A stretch of DNA of 64,000 nucleotides from Klebsiella sp. WP3-W18-ESBL-02 (lineage in GTDB: Bacteria; Pseudomonadota; Gammaproteobacteria; Enterobacterales; Enterobacteriaceae). The stretch covers positions 1,364,001 to 1,428,000 of the forward strand of contig NZ_AP021972.1 of NCBI RefSeq assembly GCF_014168815.1, read 5' to 3'. The notes under the pieces are model-generated. The model was given only the letters and a program-made list of their open reading frames with translations, searched no databases and was not told the DNA's origin. Shown piece by piece: positions 24,520 to 34,360 of this stretch. Each line of letters starts with the position of its first letter. The stretch's first letter is position 1. The translations under genes were made by a program, and so were the position numbers.

Positions 24520-25293
24520 TTACCCCGTCGCCTCAAGCAGCAGTAAATCCATCATTAGCACCAGGTTTGACTCGAATGAGGTGATATCTGCCGCTTCGGC
24601 CGCGAAATGCACGGCTTCATCGTAAAGCGCGAAATGCAGGTCGGCTAGCTGCGCCAGCGGGTTGGCCGAGGCGCGGGTGAAGGCGACAACGGTCATACCG
24701 ACGTTACGGGCAATACGTGCTTTATCCAGTACCTGTTCGGTTTCTCCGCTGCGTGAAACGGCAATAAAGACCTGGTAGCGCGCGGCGTTGCTCAGAAAAA
24801 TGTTGCGGCTGTCGCCCGGGCCGGAGATAAACGCCGTTTTACCCAATACCTGCAGCTTTTTAGTCAGATACTCGGCAAACAGATAGGAAAACCCCGCGCC
24901 GTACAGAAAGAAGCTCTCCTGCTCGCGTAAAAGACGGGTAAACTGCTGCCGTTTCTCCGCCGTTGCCCACTGGAATGACTGCTGGTAGTTAGCCATAAAG
25001 CGGTTGAACAGCGCGGGAAGATCCGCGCTGGCTTGCGTTTGCTGTGTCGCAATATGCGGCGTTTCCGCCAGCAGGTTTTTACAGTGCCAGATAAACTCGC
25101 TGTAGCCGCTAAACCCTAGCTTCTGACACAACCGCATGATGGTGGCAGTGGAGACAAACGTCGCCTGCGCCAGCTGACGAACCGTAATCTTGCCCACCAG
25201 TAACGGATGCGCCGTCAGGTGGGCTAATACCCGGTACTCTGCGCGCGTTAACGCTTCGCCGCGCATTAACAGCGGTGCCAGGCGGTTATCCAT
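24520..25293 (-). CDS. RpiR/MurR-family transcription regulator, probable agl regulator
   Basis: 257 residues from MDNRLAPLLMRGEALT. N-terminal RpiR helix-turn-helix (about 1-77; RQLAQATFVSTATIMRLCQKLGF), C-terminal SIS sugar-phosphate domain (about 110-240; SFFLYGAGFSYLF and AVSRSGETEQVL). The ATG overlaps the sseA stop by one base (TAATG), so translation is coupled to sseA. SIS ligand type and the sugar operon two genes upstream suggest it senses a phosphorylated disaccharide. This is inferred. Confidence 0.85.
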   Translation of the reverse strand: MDNRLAPLLMRGEALTRAEYRVLAHLTAHPLLVGKITVRQLAQATFVSTATIMRLCQKLGFSGYSEFIWHCKNLLAETPHIATQQTQASADLPALFNRFMANYQQSFQWATAEKRQQFTRLLREQESFFLYGAGFSYLFAEYLTKKLQVLGKTAFISGPGDSRNIFLSNAARYQVFIAVSRSGETEQVLDKARIARNVGMTVVAFTRASANPLAQLADLHFALYDEAVHFAAEAADITSFESNLVLMMDLLLLEATG

Positions 25294-26138
25294 TACTGCG
25301 CGGGCTCGATCGGCAGATCGGCGCGCGCGCCCCATTCGCTCCATGAACCGTCGTACAGGGTGACGTCAGGCGCCTCAAGGGTCGCCAGCGCCAGGGCGAC
25401 CACTGCCGCCGTCACGCCGGAGCCGCAGCTGACGATAATCGGCCGGTTGAAATCGACCCCTTGTCGTGCAAAGAGGGTTTCCAGCTCATCGGTTGTTTTC
25501 AGCTCGCCGTCCACCACCAGATCGCCCCACGGCACGTTGCGCGCACCGGGAATATGGCCACGGCGCAGGCCCGGACGGGGCTCATCAACCTCGGCGTTAA
25601 AGCGCGGTGCCGGGCGAGCATCGACGATTTGCGCGGAGCCTTCGTGGCTTGCCAGCAGAACGTCGGTCAGTCGCTTAACCGCATGCGGGGCAAATTTGGC
25701 CTCAAACTCGCCTTCCGCAACGTTGACGTCACCGTGCTCCAGCAGCAGTTCATCGCGCTGCCAGCCGGCGAGCCCGCCGGCCAGAATAGACACTCGCTCG
25801 GCGCCGAAGGTACGCAGCATCCACCACGCGCGCGGTGCGGAGAAGAGATTGCCTTCATCATAGATAACCAGATGTTTATCACGGCTGACGCCCAGTTCAC
25901 GCATGGCGACGGCGAAGGCCTCCGGCCTTGGCAGCATATGGGGCAGGGGGGAAGTGTGATCGGAGAGGGCTTCGATATCAAAGAAAACGGCACCCGGCAG
26001 ATGCCCGGCGCGGTATTCGGCGTTTAAGTCACGGTGTTCTTGCCCCGGCGGTGCCATACGGGCATCGATAATTTGTACCTGCGGGTCATCAACATGCTCA
26101 GCCAGCCAGTCGGCGGCGACAAAAAACGAAGTGGTCAT
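25293..26138 (-). CDS. sseA: 3-mercaptopyruvate sulfurtransferase
   Basis: Tandem rhodanese protein, 281 residues, as in E. coli. The catalytic Cys238 is in VSCGSGVTA, the 3-mercaptopyruvate-type loop. Moves sulfur from 3-mercaptopyruvate to cyanide or thiols. The start at MTTSFFVAADWL is fixed by GGAGGG 6 bases upstream; the frame stays open further but is non-homologous. Here it is sandwiched between a GH4 glucosidase gene and an RpiR regulator gene. Confidence 0.96.
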   Translation of the reverse strand: MTTSFFVAADWLAEHVDDPQVQIIDARMAPPGQEHRDLNAEYRAGHLPGAVFFDIEALSDHTSPLPHMLPRPEAFAVAMRELGVSRDKHLVIYDEGNLFSAPRAWWMLRTFGAERVSILAGGLAGWQRDELLLEHGDVNVAEGEFEAKFAPHAVKRLTDVLLASHEGSAQIVDARPAPRFNAEVDEPRPGLRRGHIPGARNVPWGDLVVDGELKTTDELETLFARQGVDFNRPIIVSCGSGVTAAVVALALATLEAPDVTLYDGSWSEWGARADLPIEPAQ

Positions 26139-26168
26139 AGTACCCTCCATTGATAAATCAGAAAGGAA

Positions 26169-26196
26169 TTGTCGGTGTTTTTTATCACACCGACAA
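26169..26196. terminator. Hairpin between the GH4 gene and sseA
   Basis: Perfect 10-bp arms TTGTCGGTGT / ACACCGACAA with an 8-nt loop, 16 bases after the GH4 gene's stop codon. On the minus strand it is followed by TTCC, so termination would be partial at best. Confidence 0.5.
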
Positions 26197-26211
26197 GCGA
26201 CCATCGTGTTA

Positions 26212-27576
26212 TTAGCGCGTTGCTTCACCATTTTGCCAGGCGTGCTGCAGCTGCGGCCAGTAATCCTGGTTGGCAGCAATCATCTCATCAAGAATAGCCC
26301 GCGCGTGTTCTATGGTTGGCACGGTCCGGTTGAGGGTGAAAGCCTGCAGCGCTTTCTCATAACTTCCTTCCAGCGTGGCTTCCACCAATAGCTGTTCCGA
26401 AGCCAGCTGCTGCATCAGCAGCGTCTGGTGGAACAGCGGGACGTTACCCATGCGCACCGGCTCCGGGCCGTTCGCGGTGATATACGCGGGCACTTCCACC
26501 ATCGCATCGTCCGGTAGATTGGCGATCGCCCCCTGGTTTTCCACAATCACCAGATGACGCTGACGTAAATCAAAGGCCAGAGATCGGGCAACCTCAACGA
26601 TAAACTCGCCGTGCACGCCGACGTGGAAGGCATCAGGCAGAATCCCGGTTTGCTGATACTCAACCGCCGCCGCGAACAGTTTTTTCTCGCGGCCATCCAT
26701 CACTTCATTGGCGCGGGTATAGTCCGGATTCTGGTGCTCGACGATTTGGTTGGGCATCAGGTAGTACTGCAAATACGGGTTCGGCAGATATTCCGGGAAG
26801 CAGTCCATCATCGGTTTAATATTACGCCAGGTCTTCACCCATGATGGATCGGCATGCTGCGGGTCAGTTTGCGCGGCATCTTCGGTTAGCAGGCCGAACT
26901 TCGCCACGTGGCGTCGCAGCTCTGGCAGCTTGTCTTCGCCATCGACACGCACCTGGGTAAACCAGCCGAAATGATTGAGACCAAAATAGTCGACGTCGAG
27001 CCTGTGGCGATCGACGCCGAGAATGGCTCCCATATTGCGCATGGCCGCCACCGGCATATCGCAGATATTTAATACCCGCGCCTGTGGGCGCAGACGGCGG
27101 ATGCCTTCGGCAACGATGGCCGCCGGGTTAGAGTAGTTGACTATCCACGCTTTCGGGTCTGCATGGCGCTCAACCAGGTCAATCAATTCAACCATCGGCA
27201 GAATGGTACGCAGGCCGTAGGCCAGGCCGCCCGGGCCGCAGGTCTCCTGACCCACCACGCCGTGGCGCAGCGGGATTTTTTCATCCAGCTCACGCATCTT
27301 GTATTGACCAACGCGCATCTGCGCAAACACAAAGTGTGCGCCGCTGAAGGCCGTTTCCGGGCAGGTGGTGACGGTAAATTTGATGCTCTGGCTGTGGTCG
27401 CGTATCACCTTTTCTACCACCGGCGCGAGAGTGTTTTGCCGCGCTTCATCAATGTCGTAGAGGCGAATTTCCGCCAGCGGGAAGTCGCTTAAGCGCACCA
27501 TCAGGCTCTTCACAATGCCCGGGGTATAGGTGCTGCCGCCGCCGGCGATAGCCAGAATAAATGGGGATTTCAACAT
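26212..27576 (-). CDS. 6-phospho-alpha-glucosidase, GH4 family (AglB/GlvA-like)
   Basis: Hydrolyses PTS-imported alpha-glucoside 6-phosphates, such as maltose-6P or sucrose-isomer-6P, by the NAD/Mn-dependent GH4 mechanism. 454 residues. NAD motif AIAGGGSTYTPG at the N-terminus, the QETCGPGGLAYGLRT block, metal ligand Cys172 in NICDMP and His in LNHFGWF. AAGGAGG precedes the ATG. Closest in my recollection to Klebsiella aglB. Follows its PTS permease by 13 bases. Confidence 0.9.
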   Translation of the reverse strand: MLKSPFILAIAGGGSTYTPGIVKSLMVRLSDFPLAEIRLYDIDEARQNTLAPVVEKVIRDHSQSIKFTVTTCPETAFSGAHFVFAQMRVGQYKMRELDEKIPLRHGVVGQETCGPGGLAYGLRTILPMVELIDLVERHADPKAWIVNYSNPAAIVAEGIRRLRPQARVLNICDMPVAAMRNMGAILGVDRHRLDVDYFGLNHFGWFTQVRVDGEDKLPELRRHVAKFGLLTEDAAQTDPQHADPSWVKTWRNIKPMMDCFPEYLPNPYLQYYLMPNQIVEHQNPDYTRANEVMDGREKKLFAAAVEYQQTGILPDAFHVGVHGEFIVEVARSLAFDLRQRHLVIVENQGAIANLPDDAMVEVPAYITANGPEPVRMGNVPLFHQTLLMQQLASEQLLVEATLEGSYEKALQAFTLNRTVPTIEHARAILDEMIAANQDYWPQLQHAWQNGEATR

Positions 27577-27589
27577 GTTATAGCCTCCT

Positions 27590-29134
27590 TCAGAGAAACA
27601 TCTCAACGGCTTCTCGCATTTTTTTGACATGCAGCCCGTAGACCACCTGAACGTTATTGCCTTGTTTAATAATGCCTTTCGCACCTGTTGCTTTAAGCTG
27701 CGGTTCGTTAATTTGCGCTACATCTTTGACCGTGACGCGCAGCCGGGTGTAACAGTTATCCACCACCTCAATGTTGTCGCGCCCGCCTAATCCTTCGATG
27801 ATGAGGGTTCCCAGCCCGTCGTTGTTGCCCTTAGCCTGGTACTCCTGCTTGCTGTAGAGCCGGGTCTGTTGGTCTTCCTCTTCGCGGCCCGGCGTTTTCA
27901 TATCAAAACGCAGAATCAGGAAGCGGAAGATAAGGAAATAGAGTGCGGACATCGTGAGCCCCACCGCGATATACATTGGCCAGTTCGCTTTGGTGGTGCC
28001 CAGCGGCAGGTTGTAGAGCACAAAGTCGATGATGCCGTTCGCGCCGATCGCATGGACGCCGAGCAGTGAGAACAGCATCATGCCAATGCCGGTCAGCACC
28101 GCGTGCACCACGAACAGCAGCGGCGCGACGAACAGGAATGAAAATTCCAGCGGTTCCGTGACGCCGACCAGCATGGACGTTAGCGCCGCCGGGATCAGAA
28201 TGGCTTTCGCCGCCGCTTTACGCTCCGGTTTGGCCGTGACGTACATTGCCAGCGCCGCGGCGGGCAGGCCGAACATTTTGCTGATGCCACGCGCGTCCCA
28301 CACTACCGTGCTGCTCAGTTGCGTGACCTTCGGGCAGGCCATTTCGGCGAAATAGATATTGCGCGCGCCCTGATACAGCGTGCCGCATACTTCCTGTGAA
28401 CCCCCAAGCTCGGTGTACAGGAACGGGGTATAAACCAGATGATGCAGGCCGGTTGGCACCAGAATGCGCTCAAGGAAGCCATAAATGGCTACGCCGAACG
28501 GGCCGGAGCCTTTAATCGCCAACGCCAGCGCGCTGATGCCGTGCTGCGCCCACGGCCAGAGTTCGCTCATGATCACGCCGAGAAGTATGGCAACCGGCAA
28601 AATGATAATGGTGACGAAGCAGTGCCCGGAGTAGATAGCCATCGCCCCGGAAAACTGTACGCCGGAATAGCGGTTATACAGGTAGCCGGTGAGCGCACCG
28701 GTGAGGATCCCGGCAAACACGCCCATCTCCAGCACCTGTACGCCGAGCACCATGCTTTGCCCGGCGGTGCGCATAAGATCGGCAGGTGCCAGTTCGCCCT
28801 GTAGCTGGAGCGTCACATTCATGGCGTTGATAAAAACGATAAAGGTGACCAGGCCCAGCAGCGCCGCGTAACCTTTATCGCGGGCGGCAAGGCCAATGGG
28901 AATGCCGACGGCGAAGATCATCGCCAGGTTGACCAGCAGCGACACGGCGGATTTGGCGATCAGCTGGCCAAGATGCTGAACGGCAGGGTAACCGAGAACG
29001 TGAATGTACTCGGCGAGGCTACCGTTACCCAGCACGTTACCGAAGGCGATAAACAGACCGACGATTGGCAATATGAGCACCGGGCCGTAGAGAGATTTGC
29101 CAAAATTTTGTAGGGCATTAACGGCTCTTTTCAT
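27590..29134 (-). CDS. PTS alpha-glucoside-specific EIICB (AglA/GlvC-like)
   Basis: 514 residues. N-terminal EIIC membrane domain with about ten hydrophobic segments (about 1-400) and GFLERILVPTGLHHLVYTPF. C-terminal EIIB with the phosphorylatable Cys461 in NCYTRLRV. No EIIA domain, so it must borrow one (for example Crr). The ATG at 29134 is chosen because GGAG lies 6 bases upstream; a TTG four codons earlier does not fit. First gene of the unit with the GH4 enzyme. Confidence 0.92.
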   Translation of the reverse strand: MKRAVNALQNFGKSLYGPVLILPIVGLFIAFGNVLGNGSLAEYIHVLGYPAVQHLGQLIAKSAVSLLVNLAMIFAVGIPIGLAARDKGYAALLGLVTFIVFINAMNVTLQLQGELAPADLMRTAGQSMVLGVQVLEMGVFAGILTGALTGYLYNRYSGVQFSGAMAIYSGHCFVTIIILPVAILLGVIMSELWPWAQHGISALALAIKGSGPFGVAIYGFLERILVPTGLHHLVYTPFLYTELGGSQEVCGTLYQGARNIYFAEMACPKVTQLSSTVVWDARGISKMFGLPAAALAMYVTAKPERKAAAKAILIPAALTSMLVGVTEPLEFSFLFVAPLLFVVHAVLTGIGMMLFSLLGVHAIGANGIIDFVLYNLPLGTTKANWPMYIAVGLTMSALYFLIFRFLILRFDMKTPGREEEDQQTRLYSKQEYQAKGNNDGLGTLIIEGLGGRDNIEVVDNCYTRLRVTVKDVAQINEPQLKATGAKGIIKQGNNVQVVYGLHVKKMREAVEMFL

Positions 29135-29247
29135 TCCGATCTCCAATTATTGAACCGCGTAGAGTAAGAGGTGACGACCGGCAAAAGGTAACAGCAGAGT
29201 GCGAGAGGAATCTAGCTATCTTATTGTTTTAAAAACAAAGTACGCGT

Positions 29248-29265
29248 AACGTCACAGGTGACGTT
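29248..29265. promoter_or_regulatory. Perfect 18-bp palindrome upstream of the PTS gene
   Basis: AACGTCACAGGTGACGTT reads the same on both strands, 114 bases before the PTS start. A less perfect TTGTTTTAAAAACAA-like dyad sits just beside it (about 29225-29239). Candidate operator for the RpiR regulator or a CRP-like factor, though it does not have CRP spacing. Confidence 0.5.
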
Positions 29266-29409
29266 CGGTGCTGTGATCGCCGTAACATCCCGTTTGTGAT
29301 GAAAAATGGTCGTCAATTTTGCGAGCGGTCTGGCTACTGGCAAACTCGGGTCTGGGGCATAATACTGAATCAACGACTCAAACAGACTTCACCAGTCAGA
29401 GGTTCCAGG

Positions 29410-32400
29410 ATGAAACCCTTTCGTTTGGCTACGCTAGCGCTGGCGCTGGCAATGACGTTTACCCTGGCGGGATGCGACAATAACAACGATGATAAGCCCG
29501 CCTCGGCGGCGGCCCCGGCTGCAGCCGAGCACGCGTCGGCGAATAAACCGGATGCGGCGCAGCTGGCCAAACTTGCCCAGCAGAGTCAGGGCAAAACGCT
29601 TTCCCTGCTGGATGCCTCTGAAGTGCAGCTCGACGGCGCGGCGACGCTGGTGCTCACTTTTTCGATTCCGCTAAATCCCGATCAGGATTTCAGCAAAACC
29701 GTTCATCTGGTCGACAAAAAGAGCGGCAAAGTGGACGGCGCATGGGAGCTGGCGCCAAACCTCAAAGAGCTGCGTCTGCGCCATCTGGAGCCTAAACGCG
29801 ACCTGATTGTGACCGTCGATCCTGAGCTGGCGGCGCTGAACAAATCCGCCTTCGGCAGCAGCGTGGAGAAAACGCTGACTACCCGTGATATTGCCCCCAG
29901 CGTCGGTTTTGCCAGCCGCGGCTCGCTGCTGCCCGGCAAAGTGGTGGAAGGGCTGCCGGTGATGGTGCTCAACGTGCCGCACGTTGACGTCAACTTCTTC
30001 CGCGTGAAGCCGGAGTCGCTGGCGGCATTTGTCAGCCAGTGGGAATATCGCAGTTCGCTGAGCAACTGGGAATCTGACGAGCTGCTGAAAATGGCGGACC
30101 TGGTCTATACCGGACGCTTCGATCTCAACCCCACGCGTAACACTCGCGAAAAACTGCTGCTGCCGCTGAAGGATATTGCGCCGCTACAGCAGTCAGGCGT
30201 TTATATTGCGGTGATGAATCCTGCGGGTCAGTACAGCTACAGCAATGCCGCTACGCTGTTTACCCTCAGCGATGTGGGCGTTTCGCTGCACCGCTATCAC
30301 GGCCAGCTGGACGTTTTCACCCAAAGCCTGGAAAACGGCGCGGCGCAATCGGCCGTAGAACTGACCCTGCTTAACGATAAAGGCCAGACGCTGGCGCAGG
30401 CGACCAGCGATGCCAAAGGCCATGCGACCCTCCAGACGGATAAAGACGCGGCGCTGCTGCTGGCGCGCAAAGAGGGGCAAACCACGCTGCTGGATCTCAA
30501 ACTTCCCGCGCTGGACCTGGCCGAGTTCGACGTTGCCGGTGACCCCGGCTACCGTAAGCAGTTCTTTATGTTTGGCCCGCGCGATCTTTATCGCCCCGGG
30601 GAAACGGTGATACTCAACGGGCTGCTGCGCGACAGTGACGGCAAACCGCTGCCCGATCAGCCGATTAAGCTTGAGGTGGTCAAGCCGGACGGGCAGGTGA
30701 TCCGCAGCGTCGTCAGCCAGCCGCAGAACGGCCTGTATCAATTGACCTACCCGCTCGATAGCAGTGCCGCCACGGGGATGTGGCATATTCGCGCTAACAC
30801 CGGCGATAACCAGCCGCGTGAGTGGGATTTCCACGTTGAAGATTTTATGCCCGAGCGCATGGCGCTGAGCCTGACGCCGCAAACCGCACCGCTGGCTCCT
30901 GCTGACGATGTGACGTTCAGCGTGGTGGGTTCCTACCTCTACGGCGCGCCAGCCAGCGGTAACAGTCTCCAGGGCAAGCTGTTTTTACGCCCGCTGCGCG
31001 ATGCCGTCGCGGCGCTGCCGGGCTTCCAGTTTGGCGATATTGCGCAAGAAAATACCGCCCGCAGCCTGGATGAAATGAACCTGACGCTGGATGCCAAAGG
31101 CCATGGTGAAGTGACCACCGCCAGCCAGTGGCAGGAAACCCACTCGCCGCTGCAGGTGATCCTCCAGGCCAGCCTGCTTGAGTCCGGCGGTCGCCCGGTC
31201 ACCCGCCGGGTAAGCCAGGCTATCTGGCCAGCAGCCGAGCTGCCGGGGATCCGCTCGCAGTTTGCCAGCAAAGCGGTCTATGACTATCGCACCGACACCA
31301 CCGTCAATCAGCCGATCGTCGATGAAAACAGCCAGGCGGCCTTTGACGTGGTTTACAGCGACGCCAGCGGTAATAAGAAAGCGGTTACCGGCCTGCAGGT
31401 CAGGCTGATTCGTGAACGCCGTGATTATTACTGGAACTGGTCGGAAAGCGACGGCTGGCAGTCTCGCTTCGATCAAAAAGATCTGGTCGAGGGCGAAGAG
31501 ACGCTGGATCTCAGCGCAGATGAAACCGGTAAGGTCAGTTTCCCGGTAGAGTGGGGCGCCTATCGTCTGGAGGTCAAAGCGCCGAACGATGCGGTCAGCA
31601 GCGTGCGTTTCTGGGCCGGTTACAGCTGGCAGGATAACAGCGACGGCAGCGGCGCGGCGCGCCCGGATCGCGTCACGCTCAAGCTTGATAAACCGAACTA
31701 CCGGCCCGGCGATACCATCAAGTTGCACATTGCCGCCCCGGCGGCGGGTAAAGGCTACGCGATGGTGGAATCCAGCGATGGGCCGCTGTGGTGGCAGGAA
31801 ATTGAGGTCCCCGCCGCGGGGCTGGATCTAAGCATTCCGGTCGACAAAAGCTGGAACCGACACGATCTCTATCTGAGCACGCTGGTGGTTCGTCCGGGGG
31901 ACAAATCGCGCTCCGCTACGCCAAAGCGGGCGGTGGGCGTGCTGCATCTGCCGCTCGGTGACGAACAGCGTCGGCTGGAGGTTGCGCTGGAGGGCCCGCA
32001 GAAAATGCGCCCGAACCAGCCGCTGACGGTTAAGGTGAAGGTGGGACGCAAAGAAGGGGCGGCACCGAAGCAGGTCAACGTGTTGCTGTCGGCCGTTGAC
32101 AGCGGCGTGCTGAATATTACCGACTACGCCACGCCGGACCCGTGGCAGGCCTTCTTCGGCCAGAAACGCTACGGTGCAGATATTTATGATATCTATGGCC
32201 AGGTGATTGAAGGCCAGGGGCGTCTTGCCAGCCTGCGCTTCGGCGGTGACGGCGATGAGCTTAACCGCGGCGGTAAGCCGCCGGTTAACCACGTCACCAT
32301 TATCGCCCAACAGGCGCAGCCGGTGACCCTCGACGACAACGGCGAAGGCTCGATAACGATGCCAATAGGCGACTTTAACGGCGAGCTGAGAGTGATGGCA

Positions 32401-34359
32401 CAGGCATGGACGAGCGAAGATTTCGGCAGCGCGGAACAAAAAGTAGTGGTTGCCGCACCGGTCGTCGCGGAACTGAATACGCCGCGCTTTATGGCGGGCG
32501 GCGATAGCGCTCGTCTGACGCTGGATCTGACCAACCTGACGGATAAACCCCAGACGCTGAACGTTCAGATTGCCACCGCCGGTCTGCTGACCCTGAAGAG
32601 CGGCCAGCCTGCGGCGGTCTCGCTGGAGCCCGGTGCGCGCAGCACGCTGTTTGTGCCGGTGAGCGCCAGTGAAGGCTTCGGCGACGGAGAAGTGAATGTC
32701 AGCGTATCGGGCCTGAATCTACCGGGTGAAACGCTGGCCGACCTGCATAAGCAGTGGAAGATTGGCGTGCGCCCGGCGTTCCCGGCGCAAACGGTCAATA
32801 ACGGCGCGGTGCTGCAGCCTGGTGAGAGCTGGAGCATACCGTCAGGGCAGAACGCAGCGTTCTCGCCGGCGACGGTGCAGGGCCAACTGCTGCTAAGCGG
32901 TAAACCGCCGCTCAACCTGGCGCGCTATATCCGCGAATTGAAAGCCTATCCGTACGGCTGTCTTGAACAGACGGCCAGCGGCCTGTTCCCGCAGCTTTAT
33001 ACCAACGCCGCACAGCTAAAAACGTTGGGCATCGTCGGAGACAGCGATGAAAAACGCCGTGCTGCGGTGGATCTTGGCATCTCTCGCCTGCTGCAAATGC
33101 AAAAAGAGAGCGGCGGATTTGGCCTGTGGGACAAAGAAGGGCCAGAAGAGTACTGGCTGACTGCTTATGCCATGGACTTCCTGGTCCGCGCTGCGGAGCA
33201 GGGTTATAGCGTACCGGTGGAGGCCATCAATAAGGGCAATAACCGGATGCTGCGCTACCTGCAGGAGCCGGGGCTGATGAGCGTACGCTACACCGACGAC
33301 AGCGCGGCTAGCCGTTTTGCCATTCAGGCCTATGCAGGCCTGGTGCTGGCCCGTCAGCAAAAAGCGCCGCTCGGTGCGCTTCGCGAACTCTGGGAACGCC
33401 GCGCGCAGGCCGGGTCTGGCCTGCCGTTGATGCAGCTGGGTATTGCGCTGAAAGCGATGGGCGACGCCCCGCGCAGCGAACAGGCGCTGCAGCTGGCGTT
33501 GACCACCAAACGTACTGACAGGGCGCGTTGGCTGGCGGACTACGGCAGCGACCTGCGCGACAACGCGCTGATGCTGGCGCTGCTGGAAGAGAACAAGCTG
33601 CTACCGGCGGCACAGAATGCGCTACTGCAAACCCTCGCTGAGCAGGCTTTCAGCGAACGCTGGCTGTCGACCCAGGAGAACAATGCGCTGTTCCTGGCGG
33701 CGAAAAGCGTGCTGGACGCGCCGGGCAACTGGCAGGCGCAAACTTCGCTGGATGGTCAGCCGTTGCAGGGAGAGAAAGCCCTGACGCGTAATCTGGATGC
33801 GGAGCAGCTTGCGGCGCTGACGGTGACAAACAGCGGCCAGCAGCCGCTGTGGCTGCGACTCGACAGCACCGGTTACCCGCAAAATGCACCAGCGGCAAGC
33901 GGCAACGTGCTGCATATTGAGCGCCAGTTCTATGGCACTGATGGTCAGCGCAAATCGCTTTCTTCGCTGCGTAGCGGCGAACTGGTGCTGGTGAAGTTAG
34001 ATATCAACGCCGGACAGAACGTGCCGGATGCGCTGGTGGTCGATATGCTGCCTGCCGGACTGGAGCTGGAAAACCAGAATCTGGCTAACAGCAGTGCCAA
34101 TCTGCAGGACAACGCCAGCGAAGTGCAGGAGTGGCTCAACCAGATGCAGCAGGCGGATATCCAGCACATGGAATTCCGTGACGACCGCTTTGTGGCGGCG
34201 GTGGCGGTCAACGCTAACCAGCCGGTGACGCTGGTTTATCTGGCTCGCGCGGTCATGCCGGGTACCTATCAGGTGCCGCCGTCGCAGGTAGAATCCATGT
34301 ATGTTCCGGCCTGGCGCGCGGTGGGTACGGCGGACGACATGCTGATTGTCGTCCCATAG
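29410..34359 (+). CDS. yfhM: Bacterial alpha-2-macroglobulin lipoprotein
   Basis: 1649-residue periplasmic lipoprotein thought to trap host or rival proteases, guarding the envelope together with PBP1C. Lipobox LTLAGC gives acylated Cys22. Macroglobulin-like domains lead to the thioester motif YGCLEQ at Cys1184, then the thioester-domain helices and a C-terminal MG domain. The start at MKPFRLATL is set by the signal peptide; the frame is open 114 bases further upstream. One base separates it from pbpC. Confidence 0.96.
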   Translation: MKPFRLATLALALAMTFTLAGCDNNNDDKPASAAAPAAAEHASANKPDAAQLAKLAQQSQGKTLSLLDASEVQLDGAATLVLTFSIPLNPDQDFSKTVHLVDKKSGKVDGAWELAPNLKELRLRHLEPKRDLIVTVDPELAALNKSAFGSSVEKTLTTRDIAPSVGFASRGSLLPGKVVEGLPVMVLNVPHVDVNFFRVKPESLAAFVSQWEYRSSLSNWESDELLKMADLVYTGRFDLNPTRNTREKLLLPLKDIAPLQQSGVYIAVMNPAGQYSYSNAATLFTLSDVGVSLHRYHGQLDVFTQSLENGAAQSAVELTLLNDKGQTLAQATSDAKGHATLQTDKDAALLLARKEGQTTLLDLKLPALDLAEFDVAGDPGYRKQFFMFGPRDLYRPGETVILNGLLRDSDGKPLPDQPIKLEVVKPDGQVIRSVVSQPQNGLYQLTYPLDSSAATGMWHIRANTGDNQPREWDFHVEDFMPERMALSLTPQTAPLAPADDVTFSVVGSYLYGAPASGNSLQGKLFLRPLRDAVAALPGFQFGDIAQENTARSLDEMNLTLDAKGHGEVTTASQWQETHSPLQVILQASLLESGGRPVTRRVSQAIWPAAELPGIRSQFASKAVYDYRTDTTVNQPIVDENSQAAFDVVYSDASGNKKAVTGLQVRLIRERRDYYWNWSESDGWQSRFDQKDLVEGEETLDLSADETGKVSFPVEWGAYRLEVKAPNDAVSSVRFWAGYSWQDNSDGSGAARPDRVTLKLDKPNYRPGDTIKLHIAAPAAGKGYAMVESSDGPLWWQEIEVPAAGLDLSIPVDKSWNRHDLYLSTLVVRPGDKSRSATPKRAVGVLHLPLGDEQRRLEVALEGPQKMRPNQPLTVKVKVGRKEGAAPKQVNVLLSAVDSGVLNITDYATPDPWQAFFGQKRYGADIYDIYGQVIEGQGRLASLRFGGDGDELNRGGKPPVNHVTIIAQQAQPVTLDDNGEGSITMPIGDFNGELRVMAQAWTSEDFGSAEQKVVVAAPVVAELNTPRFMAGGDSARLTLDLTNLTDKPQTLNVQIATAGLLTLKSGQPAAVSLEPGARSTLFVPVSASEGFGDGEVNVSVSGLNLPGETLADLHKQWKIGVRPAFPAQTVNNGAVLQPGESWSIPSGQNAAFSPATVQGQLLLSGKPPLNLARYIRELKAYPYGCLEQTASGLFPQLYTNAAQLKTLGIVGDSDEKRRAAVDLGISRLLQMQKESGGFGLWDKEGPEEYWLTAYAMDFLVRAAEQGYSVPVEAINKGNNRMLRYLQEPGLMSVRYTDDSAASRFAIQAYAGLVLARQQKAPLGALRELWERRAQAGSGLPLMQLGIALKAMGDAPRSEQALQLALTTKRTDRARWLADYGSDLRDNALMLALLEENKLLPAAQNALLQTLAEQAFSERWLSTQENNALFLAAKSVLDAPGNWQAQTSLDGQPLQGEKALTRNLDAEQLAALTVTNSGQQPLWLRLDSTGYPQNAPAASGNVLHIERQFYGTDGQRKSLSSLRSGELVLVKLDINAGQNVPDALVVDMLPAGLELENQNLANSSANLQDNASEVQEWLNQMQQADIQHMEFRDDRFVAAVAVNANQPVTLVYLARAVMPGTYQVPPSQVESMYVPAWRAVGTADDMLIVVP

Positions 34360-34360
34360 C

